A stretch of 64,000 nt of DNA, from NCBI GenBank assembly GCA_048498035.1, contig JBEHYT010000009.1, positions 62,001-126,000 of the forward strand, written 5' to 3'. The notes under the pieces were generated by a model. The model saw only the letters and a program-made list of their open reading frames with translations, did no database searches and was not told where the DNA came from. Made by a program: the position numbers and the translations under genes. This DNA is from CADEDV01 sp048498035 (GTDB lineage Bacteria; Bacteroidota; Bacteroidia; Chitinophagales; Chitinophagaceae). Every line of letters begins with the position of its first letter. The first letter of the stretch is position 1. Of this stretch, positions 8,901 through 17,542 are shown in pieces.

Positions 8901-11784
8901 AAACCGGGTCAGCACCAACCTCAATGGAGCCATTTCCAACTATGCTACTAATAATTTGAACCAAATAACGGGTATCAGCGGCGCACAAAATGTAAATTTC
9001 ACTTATGACATACGCGGTAATCTCAGCTTTGATGGATTTTTCTTTAAAAAATATGATGCGGAAAACCGGCTTGTCACAGACTCTTCATCCCCAACCAACG
9101 TGATCCATTACGCCTACGACGCTTTCAACCGCAGGGTAAAAACGGTTGTAAATGGTGACCTGCACACTTATACCTACAGTGGCACACAGGCTATTGAAGA
9201 ACGCAACCAGGCCGATCAATTAATTTCATCCACGGTATTTATGAATTTCCTGGCGCCGGTTTCGATTGACAAAAACGGGCATCGCTATTTTTATCACCAG
9301 GATGAACTAAACTCCGTTGAGGCCCTTTCAAATGAAAATGGCCGCCTGCTGGAACGTTATCGCTATGATGTATACGGCCAACTATCCCGGGAAGATAGTC
9401 TTGGCAACCCGCTAACCGCTTCACTCACCGGCAACAAATTCGGGTTCACCGGGCAGGAGTATGACAGCGCTACCAATAGCTATCGCTTCTTTTACAGAAA
9501 CTACTCGCCGCAAACAGGCGTATTTTCCCAGCGCGACCTGATTGAATACGCAGACGGGACCAGCATGTACCAATATGTAGATAACAACCCCGCTAATGGC
9601 ATCGACGTTTTTGGACTGGCCTGTAATGACCCTGCTACAACGACCGGACCTTCCACGCTCGACAAAACAGAAAGTTATGGCTCGTGGGTAGGTACCGGCG
9701 TAACAGTTACGGAAATGGGCTACAACCACGAATTGGCCAAATCACTCACGCAGGAAATTCTACGGAACCAGATGTTGCGGGATATGCTGAAAAATGAAGG
9801 CCGCTTTGCGGAAGCCATCAGCATGGAAAAAACAATGATGCAGAATTTGAACTCACTCAGAACACTGGAAGGCGGCGAAGCCGTAACAGGTCTTGGAAAA
9901 GGAATCTCCAATGTAGGTAAGGGTCTGGGATTACTGGACGTGGGCATCAAAGGTTATAAACTGGGAACAGCTATTGACGACTACATGACCGGCAAAGGCG
10001 ATGGCTACCAGGTAACAAAAGCCGGTGGAAATCTCGCGCAAAGTGCGCTCGGCCTCAATCCGATTGCCGGTGCCTATAATCTTTTTGATTTTGCTCAGGA
10101 AAAATTGCTGACCGGTCAAAGCATGAACGACAACGCAGAGTATGCCGGGCAGTATTACGGCGAATGGTATGCACAACATGAAAATGCTGAGTATAGTGAT
10201 GAAGCAATAGAAGCCTGGCAGACCAAAAACGGCAACTATGCCAAATGGATCATGGCACGCAACCAAATGGAGTACAGGATTGCACAAAACCGTAAACGCA
10301 TGGGGCTGGATGATTGTCCGCCCCATCGCGGAACACGCCGCCTGAATCATGGCAATAAGAACGATAAAACCGCCAACATGGAAATTCTCGGACCCCATGA
10401 CCCGAATGAGATTATTGGTCCAGACGGCCAACCCAACCTGAAATGGGTAAGCGTAAACGACCGGATGCCATACACTGTGCTTTTTGAAAACGATGCAAGC
10501 CAGGCCACAGCACCGGCAAAATTTGTACGTGTAACCGTTCCGGTAGAACCAAAACAAGATCCTGCCAGCTTCCAGATCGGAAATTTTGGGTTCAACACCA
10601 CAACATTCAACGTACCCACCAATACCTCTTCCTATTACACCCGACTGGACGTACGCGATTCCCTCGGGCTGTTTGTGGATGTAACAGCAGGTTATGATCC
10701 CATCAAAGGACAACTGTTCTGGGAATTTCAATCCATTGATCCCATTACTTTCCAGGTACCTTCAGATCCGCTGAAAGGACTGCTGCTGCTGCAGGACAGC
10801 ACATCAGAACTCAACGGACACGGCTTTGTTACCTTTTCGGTAATACCGCGGAAATCAGCGCTTACGCTTGACACTATCGGCGCACGCGCCGCCATCGTTT
10901 TCGATAAAAATGATACAATACCAACAAATATTTACACCAACACCATCGACGCGTTTGCACCTACCACGCATCTTACCAGCACAGCCGTACATAGCGACAA
11001 TACGATTACATTGAATTGGTCGGGCAACGACGATACCGGTGGCTCTGGTATTGACTATTACAGTATTTATGTATCAAACGATGGCAACAATTTCAGCCTG
11101 CTGGTTCCGAAGATAAAAGGCACTGATACAACCATCAGCTTTACGCAGGGCAATTACTGCTTCTTTGTTCTGGGCACCGATCGCACCGGCAATACAGAAG
11201 TGTTGCGCACCACTGATATCACCTGCGCGGCCGTTGGAGTTGCACTTCCACTAACATGGCTCTATTTTAATGGCGCCACGCAGGGAACCGATAACATCCT
11301 CAAATGGGGAACTGCCTCGGAAGAAAATACAGCGGACTTCCGGCTGGAGCGCTCACTGGATGGCATTCATTTTACCGAAATTGCCACCATCCCGGCTGCA
11401 GGTCGCAGCAGTTCGCCGCGCGATTATACCTACACTGATGCACATATCGATCAGCTTAACAGCATCTACATGTATTATCGCATCAAGCAGGTGGATGTGA
11501 ACGGACGATTCACTTATTCCAGGATAGTTCGGCTTTCATACCGATCCGCGGGAATACAACCAAGCATTGCCTATCCTAACCCGACAAGCGGATTTATAAA
11601 TGTGGTCATTGGCGACAAGAGTGTTATTGGAACACAGGCCTTGCTGACCGACATCAACGGAAAAGTATTGCAACGGTTTACTATAGATAATAACACGCAA
11701 TCCGTGGATCTTAGCAAAATGCCAAATGGAGTATACCTGCTGGTATTAAGCAACCGGGAAACGCTCAAAATTATCAGGCAATAA
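5974..11784 (+). CDS. RHS/YD-repeat secreted protein with T9SS type A sorting tail
   Basis: A 1936-residue protein with a clear signal peptide (cut near residue 31, after FAQ). An RHS N-terminal domain (DUF6531-like) is followed by about thirty YD repeats (bases 6600-9200, motifs such as YDANGN and YDSLNRM). The RHS-associated core is at 9436-9620 (GFTGQEYD, YSPQTGVFSQRD, YQYVDNNPANGIDVFG). After the core come about 250 residues of helical, partly hydrophobic sequence, then Ig-like domains (10380-11230) starting at GPHDPNEIIGPDG. The protein ends in a T9SS type A tail (from about 11565, YPNPTSGF to the C-terminus). RHS repeats form a hollow beta-shell; here the T9SS tail predicts attachment to the outer surface. 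Unlike classic polymorphic toxins, the variable module is not at the C-terminus. No immunity gene is obvious downstream. Confidence 0.92.
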   Translation: MNCSIYITVKATRKIVACCIAVLLATGSFAQNLNDPNKTGPLGTEVNTISGNLVIPRTDFLVMARGFLLDVTFHYNSYRYDENTGYGNGWSFMYDIQYNRDTSGNRIVRWGDGREDTYDTIPGGTFTAPRGFFTTLAQYTTGKYLLTEKDGTKFYFDNPVHRKITKIQTAAGPSILFNYTDSLLTSVSNDAGQTITLQYNSGNLVAIVDAIASPSRTFTYSYDEAGNLKDVTDPLDNKYRYSYLVNGPMKKVTDRNGNAADIIYYADYSTREVIGCNKRLSFSYDTLGKKTVVTNHMDNGGTNQETTYEYKRVDDFGWITKMTGNCCGYNLSYEYDNQGNQTKLTDANGQVYKFTYDERGNMLSTTNPLGEIRTYTYSTDFNKVTSYKDPIGSLYTLQYDSHGNLTALITPGNNSYTATYNSNGDITSSSDPKGNTFTYNYDAYGNPVSVTGPNGYTATLNFDARGNLLSYHDGKGNTTTLEYDILDRYKTILDPINNRIEMSYDANGNMTAVHHRRGGTSHINYDASDRIVMITGPTGNQMVAGYDAMDNLTYFKNQGDFESSFYYDTRNRLTGIKDAENNLASAGYDANGNLTSVQLPNGRMFTLTYDAANRLKTLKDDVGSLAKIEYDANRNITSFTNATGAITTATYDSLNRMKSQTDPLGNTSTFEYDKNNNLITVTDRNGRATHYTYDEFNRVKTFTNENGAVITLDHDAEGNISQLKDQNNNITSFTYDSLNRRKTMTFADGSIIRYTYDEESNLVTKQLADGTFISYEYDSLNRMTKKTLPGGQVYTFGYDALNRITSATNATGTVLVTYDGLNRITSETFNGKTIQYGYDTQGRTETTTYPDNSVVLKTFDSRNRITSIKKDGVLLAAYSYNGANQLTAKSFGNGLNTIMQYDFANRLSSISTGNGSVQQKSFTYDAVQNKTEISRLNDPNHAETFTYDNAYRLTGYKRGPSGSPLVTNSYTYDAVGNRVSTNLNGAISNYATNNLNQITGISGAQNVNFTYDIRGNLSFDGFFFKKYDAENRLVTDSSSPTNVIHYAYDAFNRRVKTVVNGDLHTYTYSGTQAIEERNQADQLISSTVFMNFLAPVSIDKNGHRYFYHQDELNSVEALSNENGRLLERYRYDVYGQLSREDSLGNPLTASLTGNKFGFTGQEYDSATNSYRFFYRNYSPQTGVFSQRDLIEYADGTSMYQYVDNNPANGIDVFGLACNDPATTTGPSTLDKTESYGSWVGTGVTVTEMGYNHELAKSLTQEILRNQMLRDMLKNEGRFAEAISMEKTMMQNLNSLRTLEGGEAVTGLGKGISNVGKGLGLLDVGIKGYKLGTAIDDYMTGKGDGYQVTKAGGNLAQSALGLNPIAGAYNLFDFAQEKLLTGQSMNDNAEYAGQYYGEWYAQHENAEYSDEAIEAWQTKNGNYAKWIMARNQMEYRIAQNRKRMGLDDCPPHRGTRRLNHGNKNDKTANMEILGPHDPNEIIGPDGQPNLKWVSVNDRMPYTVLFENDASQATAPAKFVRVTVPVEPKQDPASFQIGNFGFNTTTFNVPTNTSSYYTRLDVRDSLGLFVDVTAGYDPIKGQLFWEFQSIDPITFQVPSDPLKGLLLLQDSTSELNGHGFVTFSVIPRKSALTLDTIGARAAIVFDKNDTIPTNIYTNTIDAFAPTTHLTSTAVHSDNTITLNWSGNDDTGGSGIDYYSIYVSNDGNNFSLLVPKIKGTDTTISFTQGNYCFFVLGTDRTGNTEVLRTTDITCAAVGVALPLTWLYFNGATQGTDNILKWGTASEENTADFRLERSLDGIHFTEIATIPAAGRSSSPRDYTYTDAHIDQLNSIYMYYRIKQVDVNGRFTYSRIVRLSYRSAGIQPSIAYPNPTSGFINVVIGDKSVIGTQALLTDINGKVLQRFTIDNNTQSVDLSKMPNGVYLLVLSNRETLKIIRQ

Positions 11785-11815
11785 TTCTTTCATGCTCCGT
11801 AGGATATCTACTACC

Positions 11816-11843
11816 AGCCGCAATTTCTATTGCGGCTTTTTTT
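11816..11843 (+). terminator. Intrinsic terminator after the RHS gene
   Basis: A perfect 8-bp stem (AGCCGCAA / TTGCGGCT) with a 6-base loop is followed directly by seven T residues except for the stem's own last base. It sits 31 bases after the RHS stop and overlaps the stop codon of the convergent peptidase gene. Confidence 0.85.
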
Positions 11844-12849
11844 ATTTTGATCTCAGCCATTTCAACGCCGCCTGGACGGTAATATCCGAGGCAGGATTGA
11901 CGAAATCATCTTCGCTCTTCACATATTCATCCGGGTGAATGGTGAAGTCTCGGATAATTTTCCCTTTTGCATTTTTAATAGACGCGACCGTTAATAGCAA
12001 ATAACCTTTGTTTTGGATGATAGCTCCCTGTGTAACATTGGCAACGCCTACACTTGGCTCGCCAAAAAGACGCGTGTTTTTCCTGGTAGAAAAAGATGCC
12101 GCAATAATTTCTCCGGAACTGGCCGTGCCGGGTCCAATTAACACCGCAACCGGGATATTCTTCCGAAACTTTACAGGGTGATCCGGCATACCCGATGTAT
12201 GATAGGCGACCGACTCGGGATCAGTATCTTCCGGTAACGTCTTACCATCCCGGTCCACGGAAGACACCCGGTTCTCTTTCCCGATCAAACCGGCCAGCGC
12301 ATTCCACATTGGCTCAAAATTGCCACCATTGTTCATCCGAAGATCAATAATATAGGCGCGCGGATGTTTCGCTTCCAACTTACGAATCGAATCCGCAAGA
12401 CGATTGGCCCACATCTTCATTTTGGCCGTATCACTGCCAATCAAAACAGCCGGCATTTTATAATAGGCAATATTTCCGTCCAGGAGTTGCGTTTTTACAT
12501 CTCTTGGTACCTGGTAGGCCGCAAGAAGCCCCTTTGAAAGTTCCCGGTTGGCACCCGCAGCGGCAAAACGGAATAGTGTGTCCACCCCGGCATACATACC
12601 ATGAACATCATTCAATTTTTTGAATACATCCACTACAGCAGTCTCCGCTTCCAGGTTGGAAGTAGCCGCCAGCATACGCTTTTCCGTTGCTATATACACG
12701 CTGTCCCAATTAACTTTGTAGGCATACAACGATCGCGCACGCATGGTATCCAGGCATTCACGAACATAGGAACGAACACTGTCTGGAACCTGCGCCACCG
12801 TACTGCCAACCGCGAAAAGCAAGCCTGCTAAACTGAAAAAAAGACGCAT
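11842..12849 (-). CDS. Exported S41-family peptidase (tail-specific protease type)
   Basis: A 335-residue serine peptidase of the S41 (C-terminal processing protease) family. The motif GTASSGEIIA carries the catalytic serine, and the following KNTRLFGEPSVG segment is the usual region of the second catalytic residue. The segment YIIDLRMNNGG is the typical S41 strand before the active site. I chose the start at 12849 because MRLFFSLAGLLFAVGSTVAQ is a complete signal peptide; an ATG 12 codons upstream would put a less typical extension in front. No PDZ domain is evident, so it resembles the shorter S41 proteins common in Bacteroidota. Monocistronic, convergent with the RHS gene. Substrate unknown. 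Confidence 0.88.
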   Translation of the reverse strand: MRLFFSLAGLLFAVGSTVAQVPDSVRSYVRECLDTMRARSLYAYKVNWDSVYIATEKRMLAATSNLEAETAVVDVFKKLNDVHGMYAGVDTLFRFAAAGANRELSKGLLAAYQVPRDVKTQLLDGNIAYYKMPAVLIGSDTAKMKMWANRLADSIRKLEAKHPRAYIIDLRMNNGGNFEPMWNALAGLIGKENRVSSVDRDGKTLPEDTDPESVAYHTSGMPDHPVKFRKNIPVAVLIGPGTASSGEIIAASFSTRKNTRLFGEPSVGVANVTQGAIIQNKGYLLLTVASIKNAKGKIIRDFTIHPDEYVKSEDDFVNPASDITVQAALKWLRSK

Positions 12850-12952
12850 TGAAACTTTATTTAACGGAAAACTAAAAAAAATCAATACGACCTGCTAAAA
12901 AACCTGTTGAATTGACGGGAAAACGTATTGGATTGCATAACAAACTACCTTT

Positions 12953-12969
12953 CGGCATAATAAATGCCG
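12953..12969. promoter_or_regulatory. Perfect inverted repeat upstream of hydrolase gene
   Basis: CGGCAT-aataa-ATGCCG forms a perfect 6-bp hairpin or operator 28 bases before the start of the alpha/beta hydrolase, just downstream of a TACCTTTC element at 12946-12953 that resembles the -7 box TAnnTTTG. It could be a 5'-UTR hairpin or a protein-binding site; nothing in the sequence decides between these. Confidence 0.35.
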
Positions 12970-12997
12970 CAAAAAACGAACAACCAGGAGAAATTTC

Positions 12998-14104
12998 ATG
13001 AATAATACCCACCGGTCGGCCCTCGCTTTACTCGCGATCAGCCTTTTTAACCTAACCGCCCTGCGGGCACAGGTAACCTATCCGCAGGAACCTGTACCGC
13101 CCTTTCCCTACCGGGCAGAAGAAGTGCGTTTTATAAATCAACCCGGTGATACACTCGCCGGTACGCTTACATTACCAGAAAAAAAAGGAAAATACCCGGC
13201 TATCATACTTGTAGCCGGAAGCGGAACGCAAAACCGTGATGCCCAATTTGGCGACCACAAACCCTTCCTGGTCATCGCCGACTATTTTACAAAAAAAGGA
13301 TTTGCCGTATTGCGCTATGACAAGCGCGGCGTGGGAGCATCACAGGGAAATTATGCAGCCGCAACAACGGCGGATTTCGCTGCTGATGCCGAAACTGCAT
13401 TTTTATTCCTGAAAACGCTGGCAGAAATTGACACTAGCCGCATCGGGCTGATTGGCCATAGCGAAGGCGGGCTTATTGCACCAATGATTGCCGCAACACA
13501 TAAAGACATTGCATTCCTGGTATTACTCGGCGCACCGGGTGTTACCGGTAGCCAGTTGCTTACGGATCAGCAGGTGGCGCTTGCGGCAGCAAACGGGAAA
13601 AGTCCGGAAGAGATCAAGGCCATCCGTGAAGCAAATGAAGGTGCATTTGCGATTGTAAAGGAATACACGGATTCAGCAGACCTGGCCGCACATCTCCGTC
13701 CCTATATTACTGATATCTCCGAAACCGATAAGGATAAGCCGGCCGATATGACACTGGAACAATATGTAGATTTACAATTGTCAGCCGTTATGCATCCCTG
13801 GATGCTCTATTTTCTCCGGTACAATCCCGGCCCGGCACTTCAGCAGGTGCAATGCCCCGTACTCGCGCTTAATGGTATCAACGACCTGCAGGTGACCCCA
13901 GAACCGAACCTGGACCGCGTACAGGCCGAACTGCAACTGGGCGGTAATGCGCATGTAACGGCGCGCAAATTACCCGGAATAAATCACATGTTCCAGAATA
14001 GTAGCACCGGCTTGCCGGCCGACTACCAGTCCAATCAACAAACGATCTCACCGGCAGTGCTAGTCCTGGTCAACGCATGGCTGCAACAGGAATTTCCGAA
14101 GTGA
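12998..14104 (+). CDS. Exported alpha/beta hydrolase (serine aminopeptidase S33-like)
   Basis: 368 residues with an N-terminal signal peptide ending near AQVTYP. The nucleophile elbow GHSEGG (near residue 155) gives the catalytic serine; GSGTQNRD forms the oxyanion-hole loop; LALNGINDLQVTP contains the likely acid and GINHMFQ the catalytic histidine. The LPEKKGKYPAIILVAGSG start is typical of the exported hydrolases often labelled 'alpha/beta fold hydrolase, DUF3887/S33-like'. An AGGAGA sequence 8 bases before the ATG gives an unusually clear Shine-Dalgarno for this phylum. Likely periplasmic esterase or peptidase; substrate not predictable. Confidence 0.88.
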   Translation: MNNTHRSALALLAISLFNLTALRAQVTYPQEPVPPFPYRAEEVRFINQPGDTLAGTLTLPEKKGKYPAIILVAGSGTQNRDAQFGDHKPFLVIADYFTKKGFAVLRYDKRGVGASQGNYAAATTADFAADAETAFLFLKTLAEIDTSRIGLIGHSEGGLIAPMIAATHKDIAFLVLLGAPGVTGSQLLTDQQVALAAANGKSPEEIKAIREANEGAFAIVKEYTDSADLAAHLRPYITDISETDKDKPADMTLEQYVDLQLSAVMHPWMLYFLRYNPGPALQQVQCPVLALNGINDLQVTPEPNLDRVQAELQLGGNAHVTARKLPGINHMFQNSSTGLPADYQSNQQTISPAVLVLVNAWLQQEFPK

Positions 14105-14113
14105 TACAACAAT

Positions 14114-14305
14114 TTACTGAACCTCCTTATGCGCGGTTGAAATTCCAAACAGGCCATACAACGGGCAATACCCAACAATAGCTGTAACCAGGAATATAAG
14201 TCCAAACATTGCCCACCAGATATGCAGGAAAAATCCGGCAAACCAAATTACCATCGCCAGAACGGCACGAATTACGGAATCAGTACTTCCAACATTTTGT
14301 TTCAT
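14114..14305 (-). CDS. DUF2892 (YgaP-like) small membrane protein
   Basis: 63 residues with two closely spaced membrane helices and the signature GSTDSVIRAVLA followed by YCPLYGLFGIST near the C-terminus, which match the DUF2892 / YgaP transmembrane family. No rhodanese domain is attached. It lies six bases after the heme A synthase stop on the same strand, so the two are probably in one operon. The function of stand-alone DUF2892 proteins is not established. Confidence 0.85.
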   Translation of the reverse strand: MKQNVGSTDSVIRAVLAMVIWFAGFFLHIWWAMFGLIFLVTAIVGYCPLYGLFGISTAHKEVQ

Positions 14306-14311
14306 CGTTTG

Positions 14312-15433
14312 TCAATTTATAGTTGAGAGGTTAGTATACATTTTTGAAAAACGTCCTTTACTTCCTATTTCACGTGGTGCCGGCAACGGTATGCCCCGCA
14401 AATAATATATCCCCAATAGAGAAAGAAGTAATAACATAGCCACCAGTTGATGTGCCGCTGCCAACCAGTTAAATAACACCCATTGATTGGCCGAGATACC
14501 GGTACTGCTTATGACCGATGCAACACCAAGCGCCACCTGCAATGCCACCAGTAATAATGGCAACCACCAAACCCGCCGCGCCATTGTTTGCTTACCGGCA
14601 TGATGTCCTTTTATCGCCAACAACAACACGCCTGTTGCTACCAGGTAACCGAGCATTCGATGGATAAAATGAATCCATAACGGGTTATTAAAAACATCGG
14701 CATCAGCGTATAACGCATCCGGGAAAAAATAGCCATTGATAGAAGGCCAGGTAGCAGCGGCTACAGCAGCCTTATGTCCGGCCATCAAGGCGCCATAAAA
14801 AAATTGAAGTAGTATAAAAAACAGGAGAACAGCAATTCCATTTCGCATTTTTCTAAAAGACCTGCCATTCCTGCCGGGAAAAAGCAACTGCAATGAAAAC
14901 CAGAATGTGACGGAAAGTAACAGCATGGCGAAAAGAAAATGAATCGCCAGCTTCATGGGCTTTACATATACTGCATCGCCGGTCAACCCGCTCGCCACCA
15001 TCACCCAGCCTATCGCGCCTTGCAATCCTCCCAATAAAAACAATACCAGCAGTCGCCTCATCATTTGCCTGGAAAACCGCCTGCTAAGCAGGAAAAAAAC
15101 AAAAGGCACCAGGAATACAAAACCCATCAATCTCGCCCAGAGGCGATGAAACCATTCCCAGAAAAAGATCGACTTAAAATCAGCCAGCGAGAATGCATGA
15201 TTCAAATAACGAAACTGGGGCGTCTGCTGATACTTCGCAAATTCTTCCAGCCATTGCTGATGTGAAAAGGGCGGCAGCGTCCCCGTCACCACATCCCACT
15301 CCGTGATAGACAACCCGGAACCGGTTAATCGTGTAATGCCCCCCAGCATCACCTGTACGATTATCATCAAAACTCCCACCAGCAACCAGATTGCTATCGG
15401 GCGGTTCCGCTGCCATTCCCCTTTATTTTCCAT
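14312..15433 (-). CDS. ctaA: Heme A synthase, COX15/CtaA family
   Basis: About 373 residues with eight predicted membrane helices. The N-terminal motif GGITRLTGSGLSITEW and the histidines in EWFHRLWARLMG, AIHFLFAML, FIHRMLGYLV and AAHQLVAML match the haem-binding positions of heme A synthases, which convert haem O to haem A for aa3-type cytochrome oxidase. This points to aerobic respiration. The start at MENKGEWQ (15433) is preferred; an ATG at 15451 (MNRLLVMENK) overlaps the stop codon of the upstream gene and is also possible through translational coupling. Confidence 0.92.
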   Translation of the reverse strand: MENKGEWQRNRPIAIWLLVGVLMIIVQVMLGGITRLTGSGLSITEWDVVTGTLPPFSHQQWLEEFAKYQQTPQFRYLNHAFSLADFKSIFFWEWFHRLWARLMGFVFLVPFVFFLLSRRFSRQMMRRLLVLFLLGGLQGAIGWVMVASGLTGDAVYVKPMKLAIHFLFAMLLLSVTFWFSLQLLFPGRNGRSFRKMRNGIAVLLFFILLQFFYGALMAGHKAAVAAATWPSINGYFFPDALYADADVFNNPLWIHFIHRMLGYLVATGVLLLAIKGHHAGKQTMARRVWWLPLLLVALQVALGVASVISSTGISANQWVLFNWLAAAHQLVAMLLLLSLLGIYYLRGIPLPAPREIGSKGRFSKMYTNLSTIN

Positions 15434-15443
15434 TACGAGTAAC

Positions 15444-15842
15444 CTATTCATAATCCGGTGTACCCTCCTCCGCCGGTAAGGGGCCAGACAATTCCCGGCC
15501 ATGATCATTCTGCTGCTGCAGGGTCCAATTGTCTGTCATCGTTGTTTCCAGCCACAGCTTGCCCGACTTCCTCGATACCTGGACGTTGGCACCAAACCGG
15601 TCGCGAAATGATTTCTCCAACTCCCCAACCGTCATGGTATCATATAACACCACATCTCCCTCCCGACCAATACCACAGGTTTTCAACGGCAATTGTCGAT
15701 CCAGGCGCGCCGCAGCATGATATTGCTTCTGGCTTTTTACTGCCTTATAAAAATCAATCCGCAGGTAGGGATACACCCGGTTAAAATCATCCTGCAGATC
15801 CGCGATCGTGCGCGTCGGTTTGATAGAAATCGTTCCACTCAT
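15444..15842 (-). CDS. Conserved hypothetical protein upstream of ctaA
   Basis: A 132-residue soluble protein without signal peptide or membrane helix. It opens with MSGTISIKPTRTIADLQDDF and contains a mixed alpha/beta pattern (VYPYLRIDFYKAV, TVGELEKSFRDRFGANVQVSRKSGKLWLET). I recognise this only as a protein of unknown function seen in Bacteroidota. The ATG at 15842 is preferred over one four codons earlier. It overlaps or abuts the heme A synthase start, suggesting co-translation, but a link to haem or cytochrome oxidase assembly is inference from position alone. Confidence 0.7.
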   Translation of the reverse strand: MSGTISIKPTRTIADLQDDFNRVYPYLRIDFYKAVKSQKQYHAAARLDRQLPLKTCGIGREGDVVLYDTMTVGELEKSFRDRFGANVQVSRKSGKLWLETTMTDNWTLQQQNDHGRELSGPLPAEEGTPDYE

Positions 15843-16076
15843 TATGCTGATCATTTAAACAAAGAAACAATGATCCCAAACGGATTTTAATGACCTGGAT
15901 GAGCTTTGCAACTGATCTTAATCAGCTTCCTAACGCACTCAAAATGAGATAAAAGAGCGATTAGCCATTGTTAAGGCCAGCCAACCGGCCGCCAATGACC
16001 AGGATCACGTTTTCCGCTGACAGCCGTCAGTCAAATCCCACTGGCGGCATTTTACCTTTAGCTACAATTATTTTCT

Positions 16077-16718
16077 ATGGTAGCACAACTTCCATTTGAC
16101 GGACATGTAGCAGACTATGAACAATGGTTTGAGCAATACCCTTATGTATTTCAATCGGAACTGGCGGCCATTCGTAAACTGTGGCCCGCAGGCAATAACC
16201 TGCTGAGCCTTGAAATAGGCTCCGCAACGGGCAGATTTACCACCGCATTGCATATTACTGAAGGACTTGAACCGGCAGAAAATATGTCGGCCGTAGCAAG
16301 AGCCCGCGGCGCGCATACCTGGTGTGGCATCGCGGAAAGTTTGCCTTACGGCGATAGACAGTTTGACGTTGTACTGATCAATTTCAGCATCAGCTACTTT
16401 CAAAAACCGGATCGCGCTATCGATGAAGCACATCGCGTCCTGAAACCAGGTGGATCACTGATCATTGGCTTTGTAGATCGTGAGAGCGATATCGGATCGG
16501 CTTATGAACAACGCAGGCATACAAGCCTATTCTACAGGGATGCCATCTTTTATAATGTTGATGAGATAAAAGTACTGCTGACGCAAGCCGGATTTAACGA
16601 CCTGGAAATTACCCAAACGCTCTTTAAACCCATAGACCGCATCGTAGAAGTGGAACAAAGCATGCCAGGACACGGAAAAGGCTCTTATGTTTTCATAAAA
16701 GCACACCGTACCAGTTGA
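16077..16718 (+). CDS. Class I SAM-dependent methyltransferase
   Basis: 213 residues with the Rossmann-like methyltransferase core. SAM motif I is LLSLEIGSATGRF (near residue 42), the acidic residue of motif II lies in GLEPAENM, motif post-II is FDVVLINFSISYFQKPD and HRVLKPGGSLIIGF is the canonical motif III strand. It belongs to the Methyltransf_11-type group; the substrate is unknown. Its TGA overlaps the TTG start of the polysaccharide deacetylase (TTGA), so the pair is translationally coupled. A TACCTTTA element lies about 24 bases upstream of the ATG. Confidence 0.87.
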   Translation: MVAQLPFDGHVADYEQWFEQYPYVFQSELAAIRKLWPAGNNLLSLEIGSATGRFTTALHITEGLEPAENMSAVARARGAHTWCGIAESLPYGDRQFDVVLINFSISYFQKPDRAIDEAHRVLKPGGSLIIGFVDRESDIGSAYEQRRHTSLFYRDAIFYNVDEIKVLLTQAGFNDLEITQTLFKPIDRIVEVEQSMPGHGKGSYVFIKAHRTS

Positions 16719-17485
16719 GGAAAAGTTATCTACTCCTGGTCGCACTCAGTGCTTTCTTCCTGGCGAAAGGACAGTCTCGCACAGACACGCTTACGCCTAC
16801 CTGTGTTTATATAAGTTTTGATGATGGACCGCTACCGGCAAGTGTTTACCTGGAGCAGGCCATCCTGCGCGATAGCTTTCCTGTAACACTTTTCATTGTT
16901 GGACAACAGGTTTTTAAAAACCCCGACAACCAGCTTCGCTGGAAGCGCTATCACAGCAATCCCTGGATAGAACTGGCCAATCATTCATTTTCCCATGCGG
17001 CAGGGCGTTACCGGCTTTTTTATAAAAATCCTGGCGCAGTGGTTAGCGATATGCTGCGGAATGAAGATACGCTTGGCCTTACGCAGAAAATAGCGCGCTT
17101 GCCGGGGCGGAATGTGTGGCGGATCAATGGCAGATCCCGCAACGATCTCCCGGATGCCATTCCCGCGGCAGATTCACTCGCCCGGCGCGGTTTTCGCATC
17201 TTTGGCTGGGACCTGGAATGGTGTTTTGACAGTACGGGAAAAAGTAATGAAACCGCCCCTCGTATGCTCGAACTAACTCGCTTTCTTGCAGCACACGGCG
17301 GAAGCTTCATGCGCGGCCACATCGTTATTCTTTGCCACGACCCAATGCTGCTTGACCCCGTAACACGCCAGGAATTTGATCTTTTTATTCAAACGCTTAA
17401 GAAAAATCCGGCATTCCGGCTTTGCCGGCTGAATGAATATCCTTCATTACTGTTGCCGGCTGACGGGATTCAACTCCAACAATGA
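16715..17485 (+). CDS. Exported polysaccharide deacetylase-family protein
   Basis: 256 residues with a short signal peptide (MRKSYLLLVALSAFFLAKGQ). NodB-homology motifs are intact: YISFDDGP supplies the catalytic and metal-binding aspartates, NHSFSHA gives the HxxxH metal ligands, and ARLPGRNVWR corresponds to the RxP motif. The C-terminal FMRGHIVILCHDP matches the last conserved His motif. The start is a TTG that overlaps the methyltransferase stop by four bases. Predicted to act on an N- or O-acetylated glycan in the periplasm or outside; the exact substrate is not visible from sequence. Confidence 0.88.
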   Translation: MRKSYLLLVALSAFFLAKGQSRTDTLTPTCVYISFDDGPLPASVYLEQAILRDSFPVTLFIVGQQVFKNPDNQLRWKRYHSNPWIELANHSFSHAAGRYRLFYKNPGAVVSDMLRNEDTLGLTQKIARLPGRNVWRINGRSRNDLPDAIPAADSLARRGFRIFGWDLEWCFDSTGKSNETAPRMLELTRFLAAHGGSFMRGHIVILCHDPMLLDPVTRQEFDLFIQTLKKNPAFRLCRLNEYPSLLLPADGIQLQQ

Positions 17486-17542
17486 TATTCGTCATTATTT
17501 CATTGTCGGCTATTCTATTTCTTTGATATATAAATATGCAGC

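Noticed and set aside
9621..11784. Toxin/immunity pair downstream of RHS
   Set aside because: The next gene is a convergent S41 peptidase with its own signal peptide, and the RHS protein ends in a T9SS tail; no small immunity-like gene follows.
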